NCBI GenBank assembly: GCA_900074885.1
Contig: FJUW01000012.1
Location: 1,116,001 to 1,180,000, forward strand
Source: Rhynchosporium graminicola
Taxonomy: Eukaryota; Ascomycota; Leotiomycetes; Helotiales; Ploettnerulaceae
Length of the DNA: 64,000 nt
Direction: 5' to 3'
Shown here: positions 12,640-23,037 of the stretch, one piece after another
Position numbering within the stretch: position 1 is the stretch's first letter
Layout of the letters: each line of letters opens with the position of its first letter
Notes under the pieces: generated by a model
Told to the model about the DNA's origin: nothing
Database searches by the model: none
What the model saw: the letters and a program-made list of their open reading frames with translations, nothing else
Program-made: the position numbers and the translations under genes

Positions 12640-13060
12640 TTTTTTCTCTCATACTTTTCTTCGCTATAAGAAATTCTTTAGCGATTAGAATACATTGATT
12701 TTAAGAGATGTCTTTCGATTATATTATTTTGTTTTGAGCGTGAAGCTCGCTTACGATAATACAAATGTCCCCCTCTTGCTCATCGAAAATAATAATATTC
12801 TGACTAAAGATCATAATCATATATTATCTAATAATTTGAATCTAATTTATCTATATGATAATAGAATATAATCTAGCTCTTTATCTATCAGATTTTATAA
12901 GTGAGTTATATCACGGCAACGCCGCGTCACAAACCCCGTTTTCCAGTATACTAAATGTTAGAAAGTGAATGATCCTTAAACGAGTAGATATTCAGTATAT
13001 AATATAACGTGTCTTGAATACTCTCCTCTCCTTTTAGCAGGTTATATGTGCTAGTAAAAT
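12640..13060. other. AT-rich block, RIP-like
   Basis: Rich in TATA, TAAT and TTAT steps, with many stops in all frames. It resembles remains of repeats mutated by RIP in Pezizomycotina, but no element ends are recognisable. Confidence 0.35.
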
Positions 13061-14581
13061 TCTGAACGTCTTCGGATCCCGAGTACACGACCAAGGTGTC
13101 ATACAATGCCTTCTCGCGCATAAAACTATCCCTGGCAATCGTATTCCTATTCGATATAGCTCGCTCGGATTACGATACGTCGTTACTAGCCACGCACGCT
13201 GCTCTTGGGAAATGTAAGGAAATATTTGAGCGTGATAGAAAATTCCTCTCTCTAGTCCATCAAAATATTCAGAATATGCTAGAAAAAGAAGTGTAAGAAT
13301 AACCAGCCATTATTTCAAGTCCTCAAATTACTAAAAGGGATAATCGATGAGTAACACGCGTATGATTAGCCTTGTTATCGACCCCATCTGTTTTTACCGC
13401 GAACAAGAAACAAATCGCCTTTATCGTCTGCTATTCAGTTTAGATTAACGGCTATACCGATGTGTGAATGGGGCTTCCCGTTGCAGGAACCCAAAGACAC
13501 CGATCGAACTTAGTATTCAGATGCAAGGAACAAAACCACTAGCCACGTTTAAAAGCTGAAACATGACAGTATTTTTATGGCTAGCTGGAAGCAATTACAA
13601 TACTTGCCGATTCGAGTGGATGTTATTTTAATCTACACTAGCCTTCCGTATCTGACGATGAGCGAGCGAGCGAGCGGTCTACTACAGAAAAGATAACGAG
13701 TCAGAGAAAGCCCTCGCAGGCATCGGATTGGTCCTGATCTCTTTGGGCCAGACCTTTACGAATTTAACCTCTCTCTGAAAAGCTTGATTCCAGTACAGTT
13801 TCCAAGGATAGGTAGCTTATGCACCTGTCGAAATTCATTTCGGGCAATGGGGGCCTTGTCGGGACTCTTACACGGGACGGACGGGATATGTACGATGCCA
13901 CTTTCCGATCATTTATCCCGGTCCTCTGAGCACCTGAATCAAGAGGCATCATCTTCCATGTATCAAGGAGGTGACATCGGTAGATTCGTGTTGAAGTCTA
14001 CAAATGTCTCGGTGACCGAGTCCTGCGTATTATCGGATAGGTTCATCTAGTCTCGATCAGGTCTAGGAAAGAAGACCCCGAGAACCAGACTAAAAGCACT
14101 AAAAACTCCAGAAATAGCTTAATTTCCCACGTTATGGTCTCATTTGAGGTTCACCATTCAATACCAGGCAGGCAGCTGATATCGCGCCGGTTCAGAACCG
14201 GCCGGTCAAAACAGAAGATAGTATGTATGGATTCTCAAACGCCATGATTGACCAGGCCATCAAAAGTAATTCTTGCACAGTCAATCACCAACGAATGCAA
14301 AAGAACAAAATAGTCATTGACAATCAAGACATTCATGTGTCCTGTCCCATACTGATACTGAGGAGTACCCATGCATACCTGGTAACTTATCTAAGGCATG
14401 ACGCTTCATCTAAAGTCAATTCTCACGTGATGGACCCCGATCGCCGCAAAGTCAATGAATGCAGAGCACGGAGGACGCCCATCGTGAAGCAAAGCAACGA
14501 CTATCCGGTTCCACTAGCTGGAAGTCGTGTCGACGGGGTAAGGCTGGTACTGTACGCTTTCGTACTATAGTCTAGACGTTT

Positions 14582-14653
14582 CGATTTTCGATTGTCGATT
14601 TCCATGAGTGGAGATGTGCGATCGCCAGGTTTACAAGCGGGCGTCTAGATCGA
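14582..14653. promoter_or_regulatory. Candidate light-responsive elements upstream of VIVID-like gene
   Basis: Three CGATT copies start at 14582, 14589 and 14596, exactly 7 bp apart. A GATGTGCGATCG cluster follows, and GATCGA lies at 14648-14653. GATC/CGATN pairs and GATCGA match the published White Collar Complex binding core from Neurospora. The group lies 270-340 bp upstream of the start codon of a gene whose homologue is a direct WCC target. Motif match only. Confidence 0.4.
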
Positions 14654-14918
14654 AGCAGCTAAAGCGCCATCCTGACGTCTTTGATATGAAGCGGAACGCG
14701 GCCCTCTCACAACACGATGCCACCTCTCTGTTTAAGCACACTTCTGTTTGAGGCTCGTGCTAAATACGAAGCTCAACGCATCGCGCGCACTGTCTTTCTC
14801 TTGCCTTTACAAGCGCACCTTTTTCTTGATTTGATTCGAAAAGTGATGTCTTTGCTACACAGGTTGCAGAGGTAGGATTTATTCATCGACGGCCGTGAAG
14901 TGATTTCTGCCAGCGAGA

Positions 14919-15891
14919 ATGAATTCGGAGTATCAGGAACAGGCTCGGAGGCTCAATGAGGTACGACTCGTCCGCCTATCACCCTCAAACTGTCTGGCGA
15001 CTCTAGACATCAGGATTATCACGTGCATTCACTGACATTATGATTGTTGATTTGCAGCTTCGAACTTGTGCTGGACAAGGTTCGCGGATAGGGTCTCCGA
15101 ATGGGAGCCCGGGATCGGCTCCAAATCCTGGAGATAATCAGTCTTGGGACAACGAACCACCGAATCAACAATGGGAAGAAAGTCAGTCAGTTAACGACCC
15201 GCTTATATTTCAGGGAGTGTACGCACCGAGTGGTTTTGATATGCTGGATATCTTGGTATGTTTTGTCCATCCATCTGTGCTATTATTAAAAATGCCTTGT
15301 CAAACCCTCAGGGCCTAGGCTTTGAGAAATTTCGAGCTTCGCGCAATCTTCGAGCTCCTCAACTCGAAGCCTTCTACGCAGTCGTATAGCTATCTCAAGT
15401 CCGTACGCTGGGACTTTGGGGCTGTTGAAACTCCAGGTTGTTTTTTATATAAAATATGACTGACATAAACCCCTCAGCTTGCAGTCTATAATCGTCCAAA
15501 CCCTCAAATCGCAATCGGCAACGTCGACAGCGCCGTAGCCCTCGTCCTCTGCGACGCCGAAGCTCCCAACCACCCCATTGTCTACTGCTCGGAACCATTC
15601 GAGAAGCTCACCGGGTACAGCGGCTCCGAAATCATCGGCAAGAACTGTCGATTCCTCCAGCATCCCCCAGGAGGTATCTGCTCCGACCAAAATATCCTCA
15701 ACATGAACTCGGCGGCCAGGAGAGAGGTAAAGCATAGTATCGGTATTGGGAGAGAGTCGAGAGTCAGGGTTGCGAACTATAAGAAGGATGGCACGCCATT
15801 TGCGAATATTTTGACGGTCATTCCAATTTTATGGGAGGGAAAGCATTATATGGTGGGCTTTCAAGCTGATGAGAGGAGCATCCATCGTTGA
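14919..15891 (+). CDS. vvd: VIVID/ENVOY-type blue-light photoreceptor (single LOV domain)
   Basis: Small flavin-binding protein that senses blue light and damps White Collar signalling (photoadaptation). Exons 14919-14960, 15058-15255 and 15478-15891 join in phase 0 to give 217 aa. MNSEYQEQARRLNE leads into a low-complexity stretch, then the N-cap GVYAPSGFDMLDIL, which continues directly into LAVYNRPNPQIAIGNVD. The LOV core has GYSGSEIIGKNCRFLQ with the flavin-adduct Cys137. The C-terminus reads NYKKDGTPFANILTVIP and YMVGFQADE, as in VVD. There are no zinc finger and no second PAS domain, so it is not WC-1. Intron 2 is unusually long (222 nt) for this window. Confidence 0.92.
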
Positions 15892-16704
15892 AAGAGTATC
15901 GGGGCGGATGCCATGGATAAGATGAGATACAGATGGGCGTTTGGCGGCATGTGTGGAAACCGATGCACGATTGCATCTGGAATGATTTTGAATCCCAAGT
16001 TCTTTGAAAAAGAACATGTAGCTCTCAGGCTGAGGAAAGTTACATTCGGCGATTATGGGACACCGGGGCCGCTCAGCCCGATATGTTGGCCTACAGCCGG
16101 GCGTTCGGTGGTTTTTGGGAAACGCTGCATGAAGGGCGGCTCATGGGTAGATTAATTGATCCGGATCATGAAAAATACTATTAAAAGGCTGTTCAATTTC
16201 CATTGCCACACCAAGATAAGGCTCGTGTCGGATTGCTTGTCGTGGGAAGTGTAAGAAAATGGGATACGAGGCGCTGTTATGTAACACAGAAGAGAAGCAA
16301 TACTGCATCAGAACTCCAAGGGAAATAAGCGCAACCGAGAAGGGCGCCTCATGACCCGCAGCCAGCGTTTTTCAAATTTCAATGGAGATAGAAGCGCAAA
16401 TGCAAATCATCCTTTCATTATCTACATAGCGTATTTGACTCAACTTTAGATGTTATATACTAGTAATATCAATCACTACAAACCTTCGATAGATCAAAAT
16501 CAACTTCATCCCTTTGATGGCATTGACCTGGCACTTGCCACGGCAATATCTACGTTTGTACATGTTGCAAAAGTGCTACTGTCGAATATCGGCAGCAGGA
16601 ACCTTTTGGCACATATTGATCTATTCGTTATAGGCGCCTAACTACTCGCCGTAATATCTTACAAACGCAAATTATGCATCACGCCACTCTCCTGTGTCGG
16701 TCTT
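15892..16704. other. Interval between vvd and RPN7 3' ends
   Basis: 813 bp between two convergent genes. An 80-codon open frame at 15,913-16,155 has no recognisable family and is probably 3' UTR. Nothing else seen. Confidence 0.45.
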
Positions 16705-18269
16705 TTATGCCCGCTCGCTACCTCTCAGCCTCACAGCCTGACCATACTTCTGGAGCTTGGTGATGAGCTGATCACCTTGCTTCACGACGTCGGTGTATTG
16801 CTTGTTCTTGTCATCTGGTCTATTGGTCTCGATAATACCCTTTCCGGTCACGCGATCGATGGTACATGGAATGCGTTCAGCCGCGATGAATTTTGCGAGA
16901 TCACTTAGATGATCAGTAAATAGTACTCCCCGACATGACATAGAAGCTTACCGATCCAAGAAGTCAACAGAGACACCGAAGTCATTGGCCATGCTCTCAA
17001 GACCAACAACACGGTAACTTTGCAGCAATTGCTGATAAGCACGGAGACGCATCTCGCGTACAAACCATCCGCGGTGCTCATAAAGATAGCGATCCTGAGT
17101 AAGGAAGCTAACCTCAACAGCGGCCAAAGCTCCAAAGAATGATCGGTAACTTCCGGTGTACAAGCTACCGACAAGTTGTGCAAGTGGTGAAAAATCGACT
17201 GCAAGTTCAGCCTCAGGTGCATCGCTTCCAAGTGTTGTCAGATTGACAGCGGTTTTGGCAGGAGTTGCTGACGAGACATCCTTCATCTCCTCATCAGCAC
17301 CAGGGCCAGCTGATAAGGCTCCCGAAAGCGCCAGAAGCTTGTCCTCTCCATCACCAAGAATCGCCTTGATCTCTGGCGCATCTACAACCTTCGACTTGAA
17401 ATCAACACGCTTCAGAGACACAGATCCAGCAAGCACGGAGTAAACAACGAGAGAAGAGTAGCTGCAAAGTTCGTAACTGGTGAAAGTTGAGAGACTGTCG
17501 AGGAGCAGAGGGGCGGCCAAGGCATATGATCGGACTGTGAGGAGGTAAAGACCTTGATATGCCTTTAATCGATTTCGTCTATCCCAATCTCCACCGCTCT
17601 CGACCAATGTCTTGGCCCTGTCAACATGCTTCTTGATCAGTAGTTTGTCCCCGTAAAACAGACCCATCCGGATTATAGCAAGTACGAGATCGATCTTCGT
17701 TCCCAAGACACCAGTCTTTTCAAATACCTCCTCGTATGCTGCGATCGTACGGTCCTACAGTAACTTATGGTCAGTATGCAAGCAAATCGAAGATTGGCGT
17801 CTTGCTCTCTTACCTTATCTCCAACTCTCGCCCAGAACTCTGCTCGCTTTCCTCTTGCAGCTTGAACTTCTGTCTCACCAGCCTTCTCCTCAGCCTCTTC
17901 CTCCTCCTTCTTGAATCCCGCCAATTCTTCCTCGTTATCCTTCTTCAGCTTCTCGTACAGAGACTCATCCCAAGGTAGATCAACCTTGGGTATCGAATGC
18001 TTGCTTGCCACCACACCAGCTACACTTGGCTTTCGTCCCAAAGGTTTTGTTGACTTTGAGGAGCTGACACCACTCTCATTGAGGATACCTTCGGTTGGAT
18101 GTGCTAGATACCGGTAAAGCGGTGCCATCTTATGCTCGGATATCGCATCTTGAAGTGACTTTAACGACGTCTGTTGAATCGGTTTGGGCGCAGAAGGGTT
18201 GGTGAGAGTGAAGATGTGTTGGGCAATCGGTAGAAGAGGGTACTTTACATATTGAGGATCAGAACCCAT
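16705..18269 (-). CDS. RPN7: 26S proteasome regulatory subunit RPN7
   Basis: Non-ATPase lid subunit of the 19S regulatory particle. Exons 17814-18269, 16952-17754 and 16705-16903 are all in phase, with 485 aa. The N-terminus MGSDPQYVKYPLLPIAQHIFTL and the charged LYEKLKKDNEEELAGFKKEEEE segment lead into the Rpn7 helical repeats (YYEEVFEKTG-like AAYEEVFEKTGVLGTKIDL, IRMGLFYGD, RRNRLKAYQGLYLLTVRSY). The C-terminal PCI region reads YEHRGWFVREMRLRAYQQLLQSY, NDFGVSVDFLDRDLAKFIAAERI, then DRVTGKGIIETNRPD. A poorly conserved insert around KDVSSATPAKTAVNL separates the two halves. Divergent from ABD1 across 950 bp. Confidence 0.94.
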
Positions 18270-19219
18270 CGTGATGGGTAGGACGGAGATTTGGAAAGAG
18301 TGGTTTTGGGGAAGGAAAGCTTGCTTTCGGTTGTGAATGGTTGGTGTGAGGTTGCTGTAATGTAAGAGCCACAGCTCGCGCAGGCACACTAGCGTGACGC
18401 GCGAGGCTGGTAGCCTGGGGTTTTCTCGGCCCAATCACATTCACCTATCCGGTTCTCACATCCAATCCATGTGAATGCGACTAAATCATTTCTCTGCCCT
18501 ACAATAAAGAACAATTTCGCAGCAGGTAAGAATTCTTGCATTCAACAAAACGTACAATGTCGCTTGAAAGATTCATTTCAGTTCGCACAATGGCGGGCGA
18601 CGGTTTCGCGAGGGAAGGCTGAGGCCGCAAGGTTCCGAGCAAGGAACGCTCGAGGTACGACTGACGCGAGGCGAGTATAAGTAACGTGGATTATTATGCG
18701 GGTGTCGTGTGTAAACCCTGACTATAAAAATCCCAGCTTTTGAAATATCTCTCACTGAACATCTTAAGTAAGTGCGAGTAAATAAAAGGAAAAGTAAACA
18801 CCTTAGTATTTGAAGGGTAGTAGAGGTTATAGATAATGACTAGACCTTTAATTTGCACTCTTCGAGTTTTCAAATATGTATCGTAGAATACCAAAGTATA
18901 CCGGTAAAGACGGCTCTTGAATAATCGGGTTTCCTCACTAAGAGGTGCGCTCCAGAGGCCGAAAATCACCCTCTGCGGGAATTTGAAGCTCAAAGCTCTA
19001 CTCTCTTATTGGCCGAAAAGCCTTATTTTGCGGGGCAGAGAGAGTGACCAAGAAAAGGTGGGTCTGATTTAAGAGATAAGCACGATAAGAAATGGAGCAT
19101 TGCTTGATGACGCTACGCGCGACAAACATGTGACCCTCTTTCAAACCCATTATCCTTGCAACAAAAACAATACAACTGACAGACATCAGTCGGAACACTT
19201 GCTCGCTAGTTAATACACA
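18270..19219. other. Divergent promoter region RPN7/ABD1
   Basis: 950 bp between two start codons. I looked for a proteasome-associated GGTGGCAAA element and did not see one. No convincing gene. Confidence 0.4.
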
Positions 19220-20740
19220 ATGGAGGGCGATGAGACCTCACCTATTGAGGCGCAACCTCAGCCTTTCAATGCCACCAAGCTCGAAACCGCGAAGAAGCGC
19301 AGACGATCCCGATCACCCTCAAATCCTACTCCAAAACGTTCAGACAAACGGGTAGACTCTCGTAGAAGATCGCCTGCAGCTTCTAGCTCTTCCAGACCTC
19401 AAAGATCACCTTCCCCTCCAGCTCGGAAGCAGAGACGTCCGGGACAAAGAGCTCGAATTACAGATGCAGAGCGCGAGCACATTCGGCAAAGGCAGGTTGA
19501 GCGTGAGAAGGAGCTTGATGCCATAGCTGCTCAAGCAGGAATCCACGATGCTGTTAAACAACATTACAATGCTGTGCCTGAGCGAGGTCGGGATTGGCGC
19601 AAGACGGACAGTCGCATCAAGGGCCTTCGAAGCTTTAACAATTGGGTCAAGAGCACTATTATTCAAAAGTTCTCTCCAGCTGAAGATTACACTCCGCCCG
19701 CACAAGAGCGTGGAGGAATGGTTTTTGCAGAAGGTCCATCTACTGATAAAGGCTTATTGGTTTTGGACATTGGGTGTGGAAAGGGAGGAGACCTGGGCAA
19801 GTGGCAGCTAGCACCACAGCCAGTTGAGCTTTACGTCGGCTTGGATCCAGCAGACATATCCATTGATCAGGCTAAAGAGAGATACCGACAAATGTCAAGT
19901 CGTGGCGGGGGGGGCCGAGGAGGACGCGGGGGGAGAGGCGGATTCAACAACAGGCCACAGCCAAGACTATTTCAAGGCGAGTTCTACGTCCAGGACTGCT
20001 TCGGACAATCGATCGAGCAGGTTCCACTTGTGCGAGATGTCGGGTTCGATGGATCTGGAGGACCATCGAGATTTGGCGGTGGAGGATTCGATGTTGTCAG
20101 CATGATGTTCTGCATGCACTACGCTTTTGAGAGCGAGGATAAAGCTAGACAAATGCTCAAGAATGTTGCAGGAGCCCTAAAGAAGGGTGGACGATTCATT
20201 GGCACCATTCCAAATTCCGATGTCCTCAGCGGTAGAGTCGAGCAGTTCAATGCCCGTATAGCTGCGAAAGCTGATGCCGAGAAGACCAAAGAGAACGGAA
20301 CCAAACCCGAAACTGAAGAGGCAAAGGAGGAAGATGAGGGCGAGGTCGAAGAGGGGGAGGCAGAGGAGAGTGCAGAATGGGGTAACGAAGTTTATCGCGT
20401 TCGATTCCCAGGCAAGACCCCAGCCGATGGTGTGTTCCGACCACCATTCGGATGGAAGTACAGCTTCTTCCTGCACGAAGCCGTCGAGGAAGTCCCAGAG
20501 TATGTCGTTCCCTGGGAAGCCTTCCGTGCCATTGCAGAGGACTACAACCTCGAGATGCAGTATCACAAGACTTTCGACGAGATATGGCGCACGGAAAAGG
20601 ATGATGAGGTATTGGGTCCATTGAGCGAGCGTATGGGTGTCAGAGAAAGAGGTCGTGGTGCTGATGGTGCGTTGCTTGTTAGTGACCAGGAGATGGAGGC
20701 TGCTAGTTTCTATGTTGGCTTCTGCTTCTACAAAGTCTAA
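19220..20740 (+). CDS. ABD1: mRNA cap guanine-N7 methyltransferase ABD1
   Basis: Nuclear enzyme that methylates the guanosine cap of nascent mRNA using SAM. Intronless, 506 aa. Residues 25-75 are an R/S/P-rich basic segment. The catalytic part starts near HYNAVPERGRDWRKTDSRI, followed by LRSFNNWVKSTIIQKF, which packs on the cap and SAM. Motif I is LDIGCGKGGDLGKW (182-195), then YVGLDPADISIDQAKERY. Later motifs are VSMMFCMHYAFES, GGRFIGTIPNSD, FGWKYSFFLHEAVEEVPEYVVPWE and FYVGFCFYKV. Two inserts stand out: a Gly/Arg stretch at residues 228-241 (RGG repeats) and an acidic Glu-rich stretch around 355-390. Start chosen at the first in-frame ATG, with ACACA upstream. Confidence 0.95.
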   Translation: MEGDETSPIEAQPQPFNATKLETAKKRRRSRSPSNPTPKRSDKRVDSRRRSPAASSSSRPQRSPSPPARKQRRPGQRARITDAEREHIRQRQVEREKELDAIAAQAGIHDAVKQHYNAVPERGRDWRKTDSRIKGLRSFNNWVKSTIIQKFSPAEDYTPPAQERGGMVFAEGPSTDKGLLVLDIGCGKGGDLGKWQLAPQPVELYVGLDPADISIDQAKERYRQMSSRGGGGRGGRGGRGGFNNRPQPRLFQGEFYVQDCFGQSIEQVPLVRDVGFDGSGGPSRFGGGGFDVVSMMFCMHYAFESEDKARQMLKNVAGALKKGGRFIGTIPNSDVLSGRVEQFNARIAAKADAEKTKENGTKPETEEAKEEDEGEVEEGEAEESAEWGNEVYRVRFPGKTPADGVFRPPFGWKYSFFLHEAVEEVPEYVVPWEAFRAIAEDYNLEMQYHKTFDEIWRTEKDDEVLGPLSERMGVRERGRGADGALLVSDQEMEAASFYVGFCFYKV

Positions 20741-21552
20741 GGGTGGGCATGCATACTTGGGTAAAAATCTGGTTGCGTCTTGGGGAAATTAGGGCCTAGC
20801 ATTGATTGCCACGTTAGGTTGGTAGATGGCCTTGCCAGCAACATGTTCGGTATGTACTATATTTCGCTATGGGCATTCGGAGTGGCCATATCTGGTGCGA
20901 TACATTCGATAGAACATTGATATAAAAAGCGCTGATCTGCACAAAAATACTCCACCCGAAATTTGCAGCAACGTTTTCCTCCAATGTGATTTCCATCACA
21001 TTCATCCAGGGCCAGATCTAGCTCCGTCACTGGGCGATCCCTCAGCATGAGAAGAGTTATCGCAGGTGAATCATGGTATTATGATTCATCTCAGAGCCTA
21101 TCTACATCTCGATTCACTAAGAAGTGTGTCGCGCGCGCGTGAAGGTCGAGTTGTAGCAGCGGAGTCTCGTCTCTTCAACGAGCCTCGAAAGGATCTCAAA
21201 TACAACAAATGTATCCCACTTCTTTCAAGAACACCTTTGACAAGAAAGCGTTGTACAGATATCTGGGATATATCGTTTGCCGGATCTTTGCGCGCATATC
21301 ATAGGCGTTCTCCTGACCGAGCAAGCAGCAGCAACCATCGTCGAGAAATAATCTATCCCTGAAAGTGCGACATCGATTCCGACCCCCAAACCCAGTGCAA
21401 GATTCGCCAATCCAGGCATCGCATCCGAATCCAAATCTGAATTCGACTTTGCCAAACAAAATCCAGATTCTTCGATTGGTGCGCTATCTTGCAAAAGAAG
21501 TTCTCCTCGCTTGTCCACAACCAACCCGAATCTAAACAAACAATCAGACAAT
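20741..21552. other. ABD1 3' flank and 5' flank of small ORF
   Basis: 812 bp with no gene I can support. Pyrimidine/CAA-rich sequence just before 21553 looks like a fungal 5' UTR. Confidence 0.35.
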
Positions 21553-21762
21553 ATGTGCAACCACACCTACAGAACATACCTCCAATGTCTACACCGATAT
21601 TGGGTAGGTCTGGAGCTCTGTGCGAGTCATGAGAAATGCGTGGAGAAGTGGCTGCCAATTCGGAATTTGCAGGATAGACCTGGTTGGTGCGATGCTTGTA
21701 TGGCGAGGATGAGCGCTGAGCGTGAACGTGAGCGTGAACTTCAAAAGGGGACTGGCCTGTGA
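21553..21762 (+). CDS. Small cysteine-rich hypothetical protein
   Basis: A 69-aa reading frame starting MCNHTYRTYLQCLHRYW, with six cysteines (N-terminal C-x3-Y..C-x-H, then LCASHEKC and WCDAC) and an Arg/Glu-rich end RERERELQ. An alternative in-frame upstream start lies at 21511. There is no signal peptide. The Cys/His spacing resembles short intracellular zinc-knuckle-like proteins common in Leotiomycetes, but I cannot name a family. A GTAGGT..CATGAG intron inside the frame cannot be excluded. The 5' flank (CAATCAGACAAT) is good context for the start at 21553. Confidence 0.42.
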   Translation: MCNHTYRTYLQCLHRYWVGLELCASHEKCVEKWLPIRNLQDRPGWCDACMARMSAERERERELQKGTGL

Positions 21763-23037
21763 ATTCGGATGGGGGAATATGAGTTTGAGTGCATGGATTG
21801 GGATGGTTGAGAAAGGGAAGGAAAGGGGTCTTGGGTAGGACTGGGGAGAATTTGACGTAGTGAGCTTGTGGATCAAGAATTGGGTTGCGAGCATACTTGA
21901 TGTTCCTCTCATGTTGGCATTGTGGTCGGTAGTTGCTTGAGGATTAAGGAAGGGAACGATTCATTCTGTCCATACCTGAAAATCTGACTGAATTCCTGCC
22001 GGTGTGATGTGAAATATATTCAAATGAAGCCCAGGGACTATAGTTGCACGCTACTGTAACGAGAGATGCAAGACTCGTCTTCAACAAATTTGGAGTGTGC
22101 AGCAGCATCTTTTCTACGGAGTTCAGAGGGCCACTCTGTTCTTCCTACTTCTTGAATAGACGAGAACGAACATGCATCGGCGATAGAAAGCGGAGTTGGA
22201 GAGGAACACGTGAACAAGCTAGTCCTTCCCAATGAGGAAATCGAGAATTGTGAAAGTTCTGTATTCTGTACTTATAGCTGGGAGCAGTAGGTAGAAATCG
22301 GAAAGCGCGCGGAACAAATCCAATGATTAGAACATTGCTTTACAGGTGCATCGATGATTCCGTCATCAATAAGTTGCGCAGCTGGATCTCAATTAGATTT
22401 CCCGTGTGTCAACTCGACCACCAAGTCAATAGGTAGTGTGAGGGTGACATCTTCGTCTTCTTGGCACGAGGGGCTTTCTTCTTGGACCCATTCATCCAGC
22501 TCAAGCTGACCTCTCTAGCAAAAGAAAGCTCTGCAGCTATATGAGATATGGTGAAGTCTTCAACATGTATGAAATACCATTTCGAACACAACATGGCTCC
22601 GAGATAGGCCTCTAAGGTAGGGGGCCAAGACCTCATTTTACTCTTATCGAGCTCTTACTGTATCTGGAAGTTCTCCAATCCAGCTCCAGCTCCAGCTCCT
22701 GAAGCTCTACCCATTTATATTTCCTCAACCATACGGCTCACCTTGTGCTTATCGTATCTCCTGAGCAAATTGGGCAAGTGTGCGCCTCTTGACTCTTTAC
22801 TTACAATTCACCCGCCTCTGAGATATCAGCTATCCTCCCACACAGGTCGAACTCCATGCCATCTCAAGGATAAACAGCCATCTGCAGACCAAAGATGTTA
22901 CAGCGATAACACACCAGCTCCATAAAAACAACCAACCACAAGGCATAGGGAGCATCATACAGCGGCCGGCGCAATACTTATACTTCGGTTATCAATCGAA
23001 CTCCTCAGCGAAGCCTAAAGTGCACTTGTTGCTTCCC
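21763..23037. other. Gene-free interval
   Basis: 1.27 kb upstream of the alanine aminotransferase. A 75-codon frame on the minus strand (22,409-22,636) has no recognised similarity. A CTCCAG repeat (AGCTCCAGCTCCAGCTCC) sits near 22,682. Nothing else. Confidence 0.4.

Larger units (their letters stand above)
11216..14918. other. 3.7-kb gene-free interval with AT-rich core
   Basis: Between MAK5 and the LOV photoreceptor. The central part (about 12,640-13,060) is clearly more AT-rich and TpA-rich than its surroundings, and short frames there are not protein-like. Near the photoreceptor the interval contains light-element-like motifs (listed separately). No ATG-initiated gene could be supported. 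An (AGCG)n-like stretch sits near 13,662. Confidence 0.5.

Noticed and set aside
13470..13500. GGGGCTTCCCGT resembling part of fungal 5S rRNA
   Set aside because: The rest of the 5S sequence and its internal promoter are not present around it.
18270..18480. Proteasome-associated control element upstream of RPN7
   Set aside because: GGTGGCAAA or its complement was not found near the start.
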